Assembly: GCA_017626395.1 (NCBI GenBank) | Contig: JAGAIU010000028.1 | Location: 1 to 64,000 of the forward strand | DNA: 64,000 nucleotides | Source of the DNA: Clostridia bacterium | GTDB lineage: Bacteria; Bacillota; Clostridia; TANB77; CAG-465 | Reading direction: 5' to 3' | In this document: positions 16,527 through 24,714 of the stretch, piece after piece | How positions within the stretch are numbered: the first letter of the stretch is position 1 | How the letters are laid out: each line of letters begins with the position of its first letter | The notes under the pieces: generated by a model | Seen by the model: only the letters and a program-made list of their open reading frames with translations | The model's database searches: none | What the model was told of the DNA's origin: nothing | Program-made: the position numbers and the translations under genes

Positions 16527-18383
16527 ATGAGCTTGTTAAATATAAAAGTACCTAAATTTAAATTCAAAAAGATGAAAATGGATGAAAGTGTTCTAAAAGA
16601 ATTAGAAACTATAGATTATGAAAATCTTGAAAAGAAAAGTATAAAAAATAGAAATACACCATATGAAGATGCAACACATTATAAGACAGTAAAAGAGTTT
16701 TTCTTAAATTCTGTTAAAAAATATGGAGATAGACCATGTATATTAGAGAAAAAAAATCATAAAGAGGCATATACAACTACTACATATAAAGAGTACGGAA
16801 AAGATGTTATAGGACTTGGAACTGCTCTTATCAATTTATTAAATCTTAAAGGAAAAAGAGTAATAATAATTGGTGAAACACAATATGGATGGTATATATC
16901 ATACATGGCTATGCTATGTGGTGTAGGTATTGCAGTACCAGCGGACAAAGAATTACCATTAAATGAACTTGAGAATATAGTTAGAAGATCTAGAGCATCA
17001 GCTATTATTTATTCTAAGAAAAAAGAAGATGATATTAAAAAATTAAAAGAAAAAGATTTAGGTATAGAATATTTTATTGAAATGAAATCAGATGAAAAAC
17101 TAAAAGGAAAAGATGTAGGACTTGAATATTTAGTTTCAGTTGGTAGAAAATTAGTAAAAAACGGAAATAAATCTTTTGAAAAAGTAGAAATTGATCCAGA
17201 AGAATTTAAAATATTATTTTTTACATCAGGAACAACTTCTAATTCAAAAGGTGTAATGCTAAATAATAGAAATTTAGCAGAAAATATAAATGCAGTTACT
17301 GCATATGTAAAAATTTATCCAAGTGATAGATTTTTCTCAGTACTTCCATTACATCATTGCTATGAGTCTACTATAGGATATTTAGTTCCAATAGCTTGTG
17401 GATGTTCAATAGCTATATGTGAAGGACTAAAATACGTAGTTCCAAACTTACAAGAATCTAAACCTACTGCTATGCTTGCAGTACCGCTTCTTGTAGAAAG
17501 TTTATATAAGAAAATAAACGAAAAAATAGTTAAAACTAAAAAAGACAAACTAGTAGCTACAATGATAACCGTTACAAATGGGCTTAAAAAAGTAGGAATA
17601 GATGTTAAGAAAAAAATCTTTAAAGAAATTTATGATAACTTAGGTGGAAATATACGAATAATAGTTTCTGCAGCTGCTCCTATAGATAAAAAAGCAGGTA
17701 CATGGCTTACAGATATAGGTATAACTTTCTTACAAGGTTACGGGCTTACTGAAACAGCACCAATTGCTGCTGTTACACCAGATTATAACCCTTCTTTAGG
17801 CTCAGTTGGTAAAGCTATAGTTGGAACAGATATACAAGTAAGAGAGCCAAATGAAAATGGTGAAGGTGAACTATATATAAAAGGTTCAACATTAATGATG
17901 GGTTACTATGAAGATGAAGAAGAAACTAAAAAGGTTATTGGTGAAGATGGATACTTTAATTCTGGAGATATAGGCAGAATAGATGAAGATGGATTCATCT
18001 ATATAACAGGAAGAAGTAAAAATGTAATCGTTACACAAAATGGTAAAAATATTTATCCAGAAGAAATAGAAATGATGCTAGATAAACTAGATGAAATTAA
18101 AGAATCTATGATTTATGGTAAAAAGCCAGAAAAAGATAGTAAAAAAGATGAAAAAGAACTAATAATAACTGCAAGAGTAATTCCAGATTATGATAAAATT
18201 AAAGAGTTATATGGCGATGTAAGTAAAGGTGAAATATATGATATTATTTGGAAGAAAATAAAAGAAGTTAATAAAAAGCTTACATCATATAAAGCTATAA
18301 AAGTTCTTGAACTTAAAGATGGTGAATTCGAAAAAACATCAACAATGAAAATTAAAAGATATAAAGAAATTAATAATAAATAA
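16527..18383 (+). CDS. AMP-binding long-chain fatty-acid-CoA ligase-like protein
   Basis: A 618-aa ANL-superfamily adenylating enzyme with FFTSGTTSNSKGVML (P-loop), GYGLTETAPI, and YFNSGDIGRIDEDGF followed by TGRSKNVIVTQNGKNIYPEEIE. The architecture fits bacterial long-chain acyl-CoA synthetases; acyl-ACP synthetase activity is also possible. A Lys-rich N-terminus and no membrane helix suggest a peripheral location. It is monocistronic; a putative TetR-type operator overlaps its promoter region, in line with control by fatty acids (inference). Confidence 0.85.
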   Translation: MSLLNIKVPKFKFKKMKMDESVLKELETIDYENLEKKSIKNRNTPYEDATHYKTVKEFFLNSVKKYGDRPCILEKKNHKEAYTTTTYKEYGKDVIGLGTALINLLNLKGKRVIIIGETQYGWYISYMAMLCGVGIAVPADKELPLNELENIVRRSRASAIIYSKKKEDDIKKLKEKDLGIEYFIEMKSDEKLKGKDVGLEYLVSVGRKLVKNGNKSFEKVEIDPEEFKILFFTSGTTSNSKGVMLNNRNLAENINAVTAYVKIYPSDRFFSVLPLHHCYESTIGYLVPIACGCSIAICEGLKYVVPNLQESKPTAMLAVPLLVESLYKKINEKIVKTKKDKLVATMITVTNGLKKVGIDVKKKIFKEIYDNLGGNIRIIVSAAAPIDKKAGTWLTDIGITFLQGYGLTETAPIAAVTPDYNPSLGSVGKAIVGTDIQVREPNENGEGELYIKGSTLMMGYYEDEEETKKVIGEDGYFNSGDIGRIDEDGFIYITGRSKNVIVTQNGKNIYPEEIEMMLDKLDEIKESMIYGKKPEKDSKKDEKELIITARVIPDYDKIKELYGDVSKGEIYDIIWKKIKEVNKKLTSYKAIKVLELKDGEFEKTSTMKIKRYKEINNK

Positions 18384-18441
18384 TCTAAACATAAAAATAA
18401 ATAAGTGAAAAATCTAAACAAAATAAACTAAACAAAATACA

Positions 18442-18484
18442 AAAGCAAGTGATTATTGATAATTACTTGCTTTTATGCTATATT
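18442..18484 (+). promoter_or_regulatory. Composite terminator-promoter element 1
   Basis: A 14-bp stem (18442-18455 with 18460-18473, one G-U) with loop TTGA is followed by TTTT and terminates the acyl-CoA ligase unit. The -35 TTGATA (18456-18461) begins in the loop, a 17-bp spacer follows, and the -10 TATATT (18479-18484) with upstream TGC lies just beyond the U-tract. It should drive the SDR-ASCH-ubiquitin operon. Confidence 0.75.
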
Positions 18485-18536
18485 AAAATTGTAAATATTA
18501 GAAAATAATATAAATAAAAATATGGAGAGTGATTAT

Positions 18537-19361
18537 ATGAAAACAGTAGTTATAACAGGTAGTGCAAGAGGATTAGGCTTTGAAATGGCCAAAGTATTTA
18601 GAAGAAATAACGTAAATGTAGTTATTAGTGATTTAAATGAAGAAAAATTAGCAAATGCTAAAAAAGAACTTGAAGAAATTGAGTCAGAAGCACAAGTAAA
18701 ATATTGTGTATGCAATGTTACTAGTTCAGAGAATATACAAAATTTAATAGATTTTGCTAAAAAAGAGTTTGAAGTTATAGATATATGGATTAATAATGCT
18801 GGTGTTAACCAACCAGAAAAACCAATTTGGGAATTAGAAGAAAGCGAAATAGATTTAGTTTTAGATGTAGATTTAAAAGGTGCTATAATAGGTTCTAAAC
18901 TTGCTATGGAAGAAATGTCTAAAAACAAAAAAGGTGCTATATACAATATAGAAGGATATGGCAGTAACGATGCTATGATGCTTGGACTTTCTATGTATGG
19001 AACAAGTAAAAGAGCTATAACATACTTTACACAAGCACTAGCTAAAGAAAGTGAAGAAAGACAAACAGGAGTTATTGTTGGAAGATTAAGCCCTGGAATA
19101 ATGATAACAGATTTTATTGTTACTGCTCTTGGAGATAAAGATAAAATACAATTATCAGATAAAACTAAAAAGGTATATAACATATTAGGAGATTATCCAG
19201 ACGTTGTAGCTAAATTTTTAGTTGAAGGAATGTTAAAGAATGAAAAGAATAATGCTAAAATTGAATGGTTAACAAATAGAAAAGCTGCTTGGAGATTTAT
19301 GACTGCAGGGTTTAATAAAAGAGATTTCTTTGGAGATGGAACTAAATTATTAAATAAATAA
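18537..19361 (+). CDS. Short-chain dehydrogenase/reductase (NYC1-like)
   Basis: A 274-aa Rossmann-fold oxidoreductase with TGSARGLGF (cofactor loop), NNAGVN, and catalytic YGTSK preceded by an EGYGSNDAM segment. The serine position of the classical triad is not obvious. The overall pattern resembles the NYC1/NOL-like branch of SDRs, whose bacterial members have unknown substrates. The start at 18537 fits GGAGAG; an ATG at 18522 lies in front of that ribosome site. It is the first gene of an operon with ASCH and ubiquitin genes (15- and 24-nt gaps). Confidence 0.82.
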   Translation: MKTVVITGSARGLGFEMAKVFRRNNVNVVISDLNEEKLANAKKELEEIESEAQVKYCVCNVTSSENIQNLIDFAKKEFEVIDIWINNAGVNQPEKPIWELEESEIDLVLDVDLKGAIIGSKLAMEEMSKNKKGAIYNIEGYGSNDAMMLGLSMYGTSKRAITYFTQALAKESEERQTGVIVGRLSPGIMITDFIVTALGDKDKIQLSDKTKKVYNILGDYPDVVAKFLVEGMLKNEKNNAKIEWLTNRKAAWRFMTAGFNKRDFFGDGTKLLNK

Positions 19362-19376
19362 GAATGGAGGCTTAAA

Positions 19377-19715
19377 ATGTTACACAAAATGAATTTGCAA
19401 CCAGGTCCATATAAAATGATTGAACGTGGAACTAAAACAATTGAAATGAGATTGTATGATGAAAAAAGACAAAAAATAAATATAGGAGATGTTATAGAAT
19501 TTACTAATGATGCTACAAAAGAAACTTTAAATGCTAAAGTTCTAAATTTACATAGATATAAAACTTTTGGTGAGCTATATTTAAAATTTGAAAAAGAAAA
19601 ATTAGGATATGAAAGCGATGATATAGCTAAACCAGAAGATATGGAACAATATTATAGTAAAGAAAAAATAGAAGAATTTGGTGTTGTAGGTATTGAAATA
19701 GAAGTAATTAGATAA
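19377..19715 (+). CDS. ASCH-domain protein
   Basis: A 112-aa protein with the beta-barrel ASCH pattern: MNLQPGPYKMIERGTKTIEMR at the N-terminus (an ERGTKTIE(M)R core), IGDVIEF and a C-terminal GVVGIEIEV strand. ASCH domains are related to PUA and bind RNA or process modified nucleosides (YqfB amidohydrolase). The specific role is unknown. It is the middle gene of the SDR-ASCH-ubiquitin operon, with GGAGG before the start. Confidence 0.8.
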   Translation: MLHKMNLQPGPYKMIERGTKTIEMRLYDEKRQKINIGDVIEFTNDATKETLNAKVLNLHRYKTFGELYLKFEKEKLGYESDDIAKPEDMEQYYSKEKIEEFGVVGIEIEVIR

Positions 19716-19739
19716 AATAAATATAATAGGAGTGATTAT

Positions 19740-20624
19740 ATGAAAAAAAGATTATTTTTAATAACTACAATTTTATGTATGTTACTATGTATGTCAACAT
19801 CAACTGTTTATGGAATGCAAATATTTGTTAAAACACTTGATGGAGAAACTATTACACTAGAGGTAGAACCTAACGATTCGATAGATGCAATAAGAGCTAA
19901 GGTGCAAGAAAAAGAAAGTATTCCGGCTTACAAACAAAAGTTAATATTTGCCGGGAAAATATTAGAAGATGGAAAAACGTTATCAGATTATAACATACAA
20001 AAAGAGTCAACTTTACATATGGTAATTACACTAGAAAATAGTGCAGTAATAGACACTACTAATGCAGTAGTTAAAGTAGATGGTGATGAAATTTCAGAAA
20101 TTGAATTTAGAAAAGACACAATAAAGGAATTCGAAATAACTGCAAATGAAGGATATGTACTAACATCTGTTACAGTAAATGATGTAGAAAAAATATCTGA
20201 AATAAAAGATAATATACTTCTAGTTGAAAAAGAAGAAGCAGTCGCTACTAATATAAAAGTTATTGCAGAATCAATTGAATACCATATAGATATTTCATTA
20301 ATTAAAGATCAAGAAACTTTAGAAAGTAATACAGAAACAATATTATATGGCAATGAATTTAGAAAAAATATTGTAGTAGATGAAAAATATGTAATAGATA
20401 AGTATGTATATAATGGAGAAGATATAACAGAACAAGTAGAAAATCATCAAGTTGTATTGAATGAATTTAAAGAAGAGGGAAATACTTTAGAAATATATGT
20501 TAAAGATAATCTAAATATAAATCCAGAAACAGGAGATACATTTGTTATGTATTTAAGTATATGTCTTGTAAGCATTTTAGGTATAGTATCATTATATAAA
20601 TTAAGAAAATTTAGAAAAAATTAA
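19740..20624 (+). CDS. Secreted, NPETG-anchored ubiquitin-domain protein
   Basis: A 294-aa precursor. Residues 1-25 form a signal peptide with a VYG-Met cleavage site, so the mature protein would begin exactly at the Met of ubiquitin. Residues 26-101 match eukaryotic ubiquitin at 53 of 76 positions (hand alignment), including [14 protein letters not shown] and [14 protein letters not shown]. The Ile44 patch (L8, I44, H68, V70) and K6, K29, K33, K48 and K63 are kept; K11 is Glu, K27 Arg, R72 Thr, R74 Glu and the Gly-Gly tail Asn-Ser, so it should not be conjugated. Two beta-rich segments follow, then NPETG (261-265), a membrane helix and a basic tail, a sortase sorting signal. It is cotranscribed with SDR and ASCH genes. 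The role is unknown; mimicry of host ubiquitin is an inference. Confidence 0.93.
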   Translation: MKKRLFLITTILCMLLCMSTSTVYGMQIFVKTLDGETITLEVEPNDSIDAIRAKVQEKESIPAYKQKLIFAGKILEDGKTLSDYNIQKESTLHMVITLENSAVIDTTNAVVKVDGDEISEIEFRKDTIKEFEITANEGYVLTSVTVNDVEKISEIKDNILLVEKEEAVATNIKVIAESIEYHIDISLIKDQETLESNTETILYGNEFRKNIVVDEKYVIDKYVYNGEDITEQVENHQVVLNEFKEEGNTLEIYVKDNLNINPETGDTFVMYLSICLVSILGIVSLYKLRKFRKN

Positions 20625-20633
20625 TATAAATTT

Positions 20634-20679
20634 AAAAGGAAGTAATTATATTGCTAATTACTTCCTTTTATGCTAATAT
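20634..20679 (+). promoter_or_regulatory. Composite terminator-promoter element 2
   Basis: A perfect 15-bp stem (20634-20648 with 20655-20669) ends the ubiquitin operon. The -35-like TTGCTA (20651-20656) lies across the loop, followed by a 17-bp spacer and TAATAT (20674-20679) with TGC upstream, serving the gene at 20718. Confidence 0.65.
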
Positions 20680-20717
20680 ACAATTAAGAATTAATATAAT
20701 TCTTAGAGGTGAAATAT

Positions 20718-21551
20718 ATGGAAAAAATAGGAGAATTACTTTGTATATTACAGACTGAAATGCCTGAAGCTACCGCATGGGGATGGTTTCATTTAATGTG
20801 GGTTGCATTAATTGTTATATCACTAATCGTATTGTACAAATTGAAAGGTAAATATAGTGAGAAGCAATTAAAAGCAGTTTTAGGAACATACGGAATAGTC
20901 GCATTAATTTTAGAGGTAACAAAACAATTAATCTGGACTTTTGATTATAATTCAGTAACTAATACATTTACAGCAGATTATCAGTGGTATGCATTTCCAT
21001 TTCAATTATGTACTACTCCAATATTTGTAAGTATTCTGTGTTTGTTTATGAAAAGAACAAAACTTAGACTATCATTGTTATCATACATGGCTTTTGTTAC
21101 GATTTTGGGAAGTTTTATGACGGTAATTATACCAGATGACTGTCTTGTAGAAACGATATTAATAAATGTTCATACTATGTGGTTACATTGCGGAAGTTTA
21201 GTAGTTTCAATTTATTTATTAATGTCTGGTGCAGTAGAAATAAACAAACAGAATTTCAAAAATGCAATTGGAATTTTTATAGTATTTGTAATATTAGCAC
21301 AAATACTAAATGTTGGAGTATATAATAGCGGAATACTTGGTGATGAAACATTTAATATGTTTTACATTAGTCCATATTTTATTAGCTCATTACCTGTATT
21401 TGATACAATACAACAAGCTGTTCCATATCCAGTATATTTAGCACTATATGTTATAGCATTGTCTTTAGGAGCATGCATTGTATATATGATTGCTAAAGTT
21501 ATAAGTAGTATTATAAATAAAAAAGAAAAAGTTAAAATAGAGGTAAAATAA
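20718..21551 (+). CDS. Polytopic membrane protein, YwaF/TMEM164-like
   Basis: A 277-aa integral membrane protein with about seven hydrophobic helices. The segment WYAFPFQLCTTPIF and the later NVHTMWLHCGS, each with conserved-looking polar residues inside helices, resemble the YwaF (TIGR02206)/TMEM164 family. TMEM164 is an acyltransferase in eukaryotes; the bacterial function is unknown. The start at 20718 follows GAGGTG. It begins a unit with two GNAT genes. Confidence 0.65.
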   Translation: MEKIGELLCILQTEMPEATAWGWFHLMWVALIVISLIVLYKLKGKYSEKQLKAVLGTYGIVALILEVTKQLIWTFDYNSVTNTFTADYQWYAFPFQLCTTPIFVSILCLFMKRTKLRLSLLSYMAFVTILGSFMTVIIPDDCLVETILINVHTMWLHCGSLVVSIYLLMSGAVEINKQNFKNAIGIFIVFVILAQILNVGVYNSGILGDETFNMFYISPYFISSLPVFDTIQQAVPYPVYLALYVIALSLGACIVYMIAKVISSIINKKEKVKIEVK

Positions 21552-21552
21552 A

Positions 21553-22071
21553 ATGGACAACTATATATGTAAAATAGCTAATTTAGATGAAATAAATGAA
21601 AAATGGGATTATGAAATAGAAAAACATCCAGATGATAGCAGATGGAAAGTATGGAAAGAACAATTTGTAACATCAGTAAAAAGGGGAAATAGAATTTGCT
21701 ATTATGGGATACTAAATGGTAAGATAATATCCGAAGCTACTGCTATTATAAATAAAGATGATGTAGATAAAAACAATCAAGATTTAATAAATGAAACTGC
21801 AGCATATCTTGTTGCTTTTAGAACAATAAAAGAATATCAATCACAAGGATATTTTTCTAAGTTATATAATTTTATGGAAAATGATTTAAAAAATAAAGGA
21901 TATAAAAAGTTAATACTTGGTGTAGAACCTTGTGAAGAAAAGAATAAAAAAATATACTTTAAATGGGGATATACAAATTTAGTTAAAATAGATGTTGAAG
22001 AATATCCAATTAAAGAGGGAGAAACAGAGCCAGAAATAATAGAAGTAGAATATTATTATAAAGAAATATAA
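21553..22071 (+). CDS. GNAT N-acetyltransferase
   Basis: A 172-aa GNAT-fold enzyme. YQSQGYFSKLYNFMEND is the acetyl-CoA-binding segment, and KKIYFKWGYTN is the usual final motif. The substrate is unknown. It starts 1 nt after the upstream membrane-protein stop, so it is probably coupled. Confidence 0.8.
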   Translation: MDNYICKIANLDEINEKWDYEIEKHPDDSRWKVWKEQFVTSVKRGNRICYYGILNGKIISEATAIINKDDVDKNNQDLINETAAYLVAFRTIKEYQSQGYFSKLYNFMENDLKNKGYKKLILGVEPCEEKNKKIYFKWGYTNLVKIDVEEYPIKEGETEPEIIEVEYYYKEI

Positions 22072-22081
22072 GGAGAAATTA

Positions 22082-22528
22082 ATGGAAATTAGAAAAATAG
22101 AATATGATAAAGAAAGATATTTGAGTTTGTTATTAGAAGCAGATCCAGAAAAAGAAGCGATAGATAAATATTTAGATAAAGGTGAAATGTATATAATTGA
22201 AGAAGATGGTGATGCAGTATGTGAAGTTGTAGTAACAGAAGTAGATAACGATACATGTGAACTAAAAAATATTGCAACTTTACCTAAAGTTCGTGGAAAA
22301 GGATATGCAAGTAAAATAATACAATATATTTTTGAAGTATATAAAAATAAATATAAAAGAATGATAGTTGGTACAACTGAAAATATGATACCATTTTACG
22401 TTTTAAATGGTTTTACTAAGTATCATCATACAGTTAAAAACTTCTTTATAGATAACTACAATGAAGAAATCTGGGATGGAGATTTACACTGTATAGATAT
22501 GTATTACTATTCAAAGGAATTTAAATAA
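22082..22528 (+). CDS. GNAT N-acetyltransferase
   Basis: A 148-aa acetyltransferase with CELKNIATLPKVRGKGYASK (the RGKGYA loop) and FYVLNGFTKYHHT. The pattern matches clostridial GNATs of unknown substrate. AAGGAG is 6 nt before the start. Adjacent to, but clearly different from, the GNAT at 21553; probably same operon. Confidence 0.82.
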   Translation: MEIRKIEYDKERYLSLLLEADPEKEAIDKYLDKGEMYIIEEDGDAVCEVVVTEVDNDTCELKNIATLPKVRGKGYASKIIQYIFEVYKNKYKRMIVGTTENMIPFYVLNGFTKYHHTVKNFFIDNYNEEIWDGDLHCIDMYYYSKEFK

Positions 22529-22531
22529 AAC

Positions 22532-22560
22532 TTGAATTCCTACCATTTTAGTAGTATAAT
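22532..22560 (+). promoter_or_regulatory. iscR promoter with overlapping Rrf2-type box
   Basis: TTGAAT (22532-22537), 17-bp spacer, TATAAT (22555-22560). The spacer carries AATTCCTACC (22535-22544), the same half-site found as a perfect inverted repeat at the iscS promoter, plus CTAC/GTAG symmetry (22540-22554). Autoregulation by IscR is inferred. Confidence 0.7.
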
Positions 22561-22589
22561 AGATATAACGATGTCGGAGGAAAAGAAAA

Positions 22590-22988
22590 ATGAAAATATC
22601 AACAAAAGGAAGATATGCATTAAGAGTAATGACAGATCTTGCAGTAAATAGTGGCGAAAAATACATATCATTAAAAGATATTGCAGAAAGACAAAAAATA
22701 TCTATTAAATATCTAGAGCAAATTATATCATTATTAAATAAAGCTGGATTTTTAGTAACAGCAAGAGGGTATACTGGTGGATATAAACTTGCAAAAGAAG
22801 CTAAAGAATATAAAATAGGAGATATATTAAGAGCTACGGAAGGAGATTTAAATCCTACATATTGTCTAACTGAAAATGGAGAATGTGAAAGAAAAAAAGT
22901 ATGCAAAACATATTCATTTTGGAAAGGATTGGATGATGTAATATCTCAATATGTAGATAGTAAAACATTAGAAGATTTAATAAAATAG
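22590..22988 (+). CDS. iscR: Rrf2-family Fe-S cluster regulator IscR-like
   Basis: A 132-aa winged-helix regulator: MKISTKGRYALRVM N-terminus, ISLKDIAERQKISIKYLEQI recognition helix region (IAERQKIS), ARGYTGGYKLAK wing. Cys 92, 99 and 105 have close to the IscR spacing, so [2Fe-2S] sensing is likely rather than CymR-type control without cysteines. It precedes iscS-iscU-mnmA but is separated from them by its own terminator and a second promoter bearing the same operator half-sites. Confidence 0.88.
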   Translation: MKISTKGRYALRVMTDLAVNSGEKYISLKDIAERQKISIKYLEQIISLLNKAGFLVTARGYTGGYKLAKEAKEYKIGDILRATEGDLNPTYCLTENGECERKKVCKTYSFWKGLDDVISQYVDSKTLEDLIK

Positions 22989-23019
22989 AAGTCTAAAATA
23001 TAGACTTCTATTATTTTTT
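22987..23019 (+). terminator. Terminator after iscR
   Basis: AGAAGTCTA pairs with TAGACTTCT around a 5-nt loop, followed by ATTATTTTTT. It overlaps the iscR stop codon. Confidence 0.85.
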
Positions 23020-23022
23020 GCT

Positions 23023-23067
23023 TAATTCCTATTGACAAGGTAGGAATTAAGTAGTATAATTCCTACC
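23023..23067 (+). promoter_or_regulatory. iscS promoter with IscR-type operator array
   Basis: Perfect TTGACA (23032-23037), 17-bp spacer and perfect TATAAT (23055-23060). A perfect inverted repeat, GGTAGGAATTA (23039-23049) and TAATTCCTACC (23057-23067) with 7 bp between, covers the spacer and the -10 box. A further half-site TAATTCCTA lies at 23023-23031, upstream of the -35. This is a strong repression site for the upstream Rrf2 regulator. Confidence 0.85.
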
Positions 23068-23091
23068 GAAATGGTATGAAAAGGAGAACGT

Positions 23092-24273
23092 ATGAAAAGT
23101 ATATATTTAGATAATGCAGCAACAACAAAATTAGATGAAGAAGTATTACAAGAGATGTTACCATATCTAAGAGAAAATTATGGTAATGCTTCATCAATAT
23201 ATGAATTAGGTAGAGAATCAAGAAAAGCAGTTGAAGATGCCAGAGAGAAAATTGCTAAAGTATTAAACTGCAAACCTAATGAGATTTATTTTACAGCAGG
23301 TGGAAGTGAAAGTGATAACACAGCTATAAAAGGAATAGCAAAAGCAAATAAAGGTAAAGGAAATCATATAATAACTTCTAAAATAGAACATCCTGCAGTT
23401 TTAGAAACTTGCAAACAATTAGAAAAAGAAGGTTTTGAAGTGAGCTATATATCAGTAGATGAAGATGGGATTTTAAATTTAGATGAACTTAAAAATAACA
23501 TTAAACCTACTACTATATTAATAACAGTAATGTTTGCAAATAATGAAATAGGAACAATTCAACCTATAGAAGAAATAGGAAAAATTGCAAAAGAAAATAA
23601 TATATATTTCCACACAGATGCAGTTCAAGCTGTAGGAAGTGTTAAAATTGATGTTCAAAAATTAAATATAGATGCTTTGTCTTTATCTGGACATAAATTT
23701 TATGGTCCAAAAGGAATAGGTGCATTATATGTAAAAAATGGAATGAAATTTGAAAAATTTGTTGATGGTGGACATCAAGAAAGAAATAAAAGAGCAGGAA
23801 CAGAAAATGTTGCAGCTATAGTTGGTATGGGTAAAGCTATTGAAATGGCTTATGACAATCTAGAAGAACATAATAAAAAAATAAAAGAGTTAAGAGATTA
23901 CTATGTAGAACAAGTTAAAGAAAAAATACCATATATAAAAATTAATGGAGATATGGAAAAAAGATTGCCAGGAAATAGTAATATTTCATTTAGATTTATA
24001 GAAGGTGAAGGATTATTATTAAATCTAGATTTAAAAGGAATTTGTGCTTCAAGTGGCAGTGCTTGTACATCAGGTTCACTTGACCCATCTCACGTGTTAC
24101 TTGCAATAGGTCTGCCACATGAGATTGCTCATGGTTCTTTAAGAATATCTATAGGAAAATATAATACAAAAGAAGAAATAGATTATTTAGTAAAAAATCT
24201 AGTAAATATAGTTAATAGGTTAAGAGATATGTCTCCATTATGGGAGAAATTTATTGAGGAGGAAAATAAATAA
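23092..24273 (+). CDS. iscS: Cysteine desulfurase IscS/NifS
   Basis: A 393-aa PLP enzyme that removes sulfur from cysteine for Fe-S clusters and tRNA thiolation. Visible features: YLDNAATT N-terminus, HTDAVQAVG, SGHKFYGPKG with the PLP lysine near 203, and GICASSGSACTSG with catalytic Cys near 325 and PSHVL after it. AAGGAG precedes the start. It overlaps iscU by one nucleotide. Confidence 0.95.
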   Translation: MKSIYLDNAATTKLDEEVLQEMLPYLRENYGNASSIYELGRESRKAVEDAREKIAKVLNCKPNEIYFTAGGSESDNTAIKGIAKANKGKGNHIITSKIEHPAVLETCKQLEKEGFEVSYISVDEDGILNLDELKNNIKPTTILITVMFANNEIGTIQPIEEIGKIAKENNIYFHTDAVQAVGSVKIDVQKLNIDALSLSGHKFYGPKGIGALYVKNGMKFEKFVDGGHQERNKRAGTENVAAIVGMGKAIEMAYDNLEEHNKKIKELRDYYVEQVKEKIPYIKINGDMEKRLPGNSNISFRFIEGEGLLLNLDLKGICASSGSACTSGSLDPSHVLLAIGLPHEIAHGSLRISIGKYNTKEEIDYLVKNLVNIVNRLRDMSPLWEKFIEEENK

Positions 24274-24713
24274 TGCAATATTCAAGAAAAGTTGTAGAAC
24301 ATTATACAAATCCAAGAAATGTTGGAAAAATAGAAAATGCTTCAGGAGTTGGTGAAGTGGGAAATCCAGTTTGTGGAGATATTATGAAAATGTTCATAAA
24401 AGTAGAAAATAATGTAATAGTTGATGTTAAATTTAAAACATTTGGATGTGGTGCAGCAATAGCTACGAGTAGTATATCTACAGAAATGATAAAAGGTAAA
24501 ACTTTAGAAGAAGCTTTAGAGTTAAAAAATGTAGATGTAGTAAATGCTCTAGAAGGATTACCACCTGTTAAACTTCATTGTTCTGTTTTGGCAGAAGAAG
24601 CTATTCATGAAGCAATAGCAGATTATTATAGAAAAGAAGGAAAACTAACAGAAGAAGAAATAAAGAAAAAATGCAAATTAAAAAAGCCACATTGTGCTCA
24701 TTGTGGTGAATAA
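24273..24713 (+). CDS. iscU: Fe-S cluster scaffold IscU/NifU-like
   Basis: A 146-aa scaffold with the three ligand cysteines in GNPVCGD, FGCGAAIA and LHCSVLAEEAI. The NPRNVGKIENASG N-terminus is like NifU N-domains of anaerobes. An extra C-terminal tail carries three more cysteines (KKCKLKKPHCAHCGE), not part of the canonical fold. TAATG overlap couples it to iscS. Confidence 0.93.
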   Translation: MQYSRKVVEHYTNPRNVGKIENASGVGEVGNPVCGDIMKMFIKVENNVIVDVKFKTFGCGAAIATSSISTEMIKGKTLEEALELKNVDVVNALEGLPPVKLHCSVLAEEAIHEAIADYYRKEGKLTEEEIKKKCKLKKPHCAHCGE

Positions 24714-24714
24714 T

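Noticed and set aside
18533-19183. Long minus-strand open frame of 216 codons opposite the SDR gene
   Set aside because: It mirrors the SDR coding frame, lacks a ribosome site and has composition typical of an antisense shadow in AT-rich DNA.
19815-20042. Ubiquitin domain considered as functional for conjugation
   Set aside because: The Gly-Gly tail is replaced by Asn-Ser, R72 and R74 are lost, and the domain is followed by more sequence and exported, so E1 activation and conjugation are not expected.
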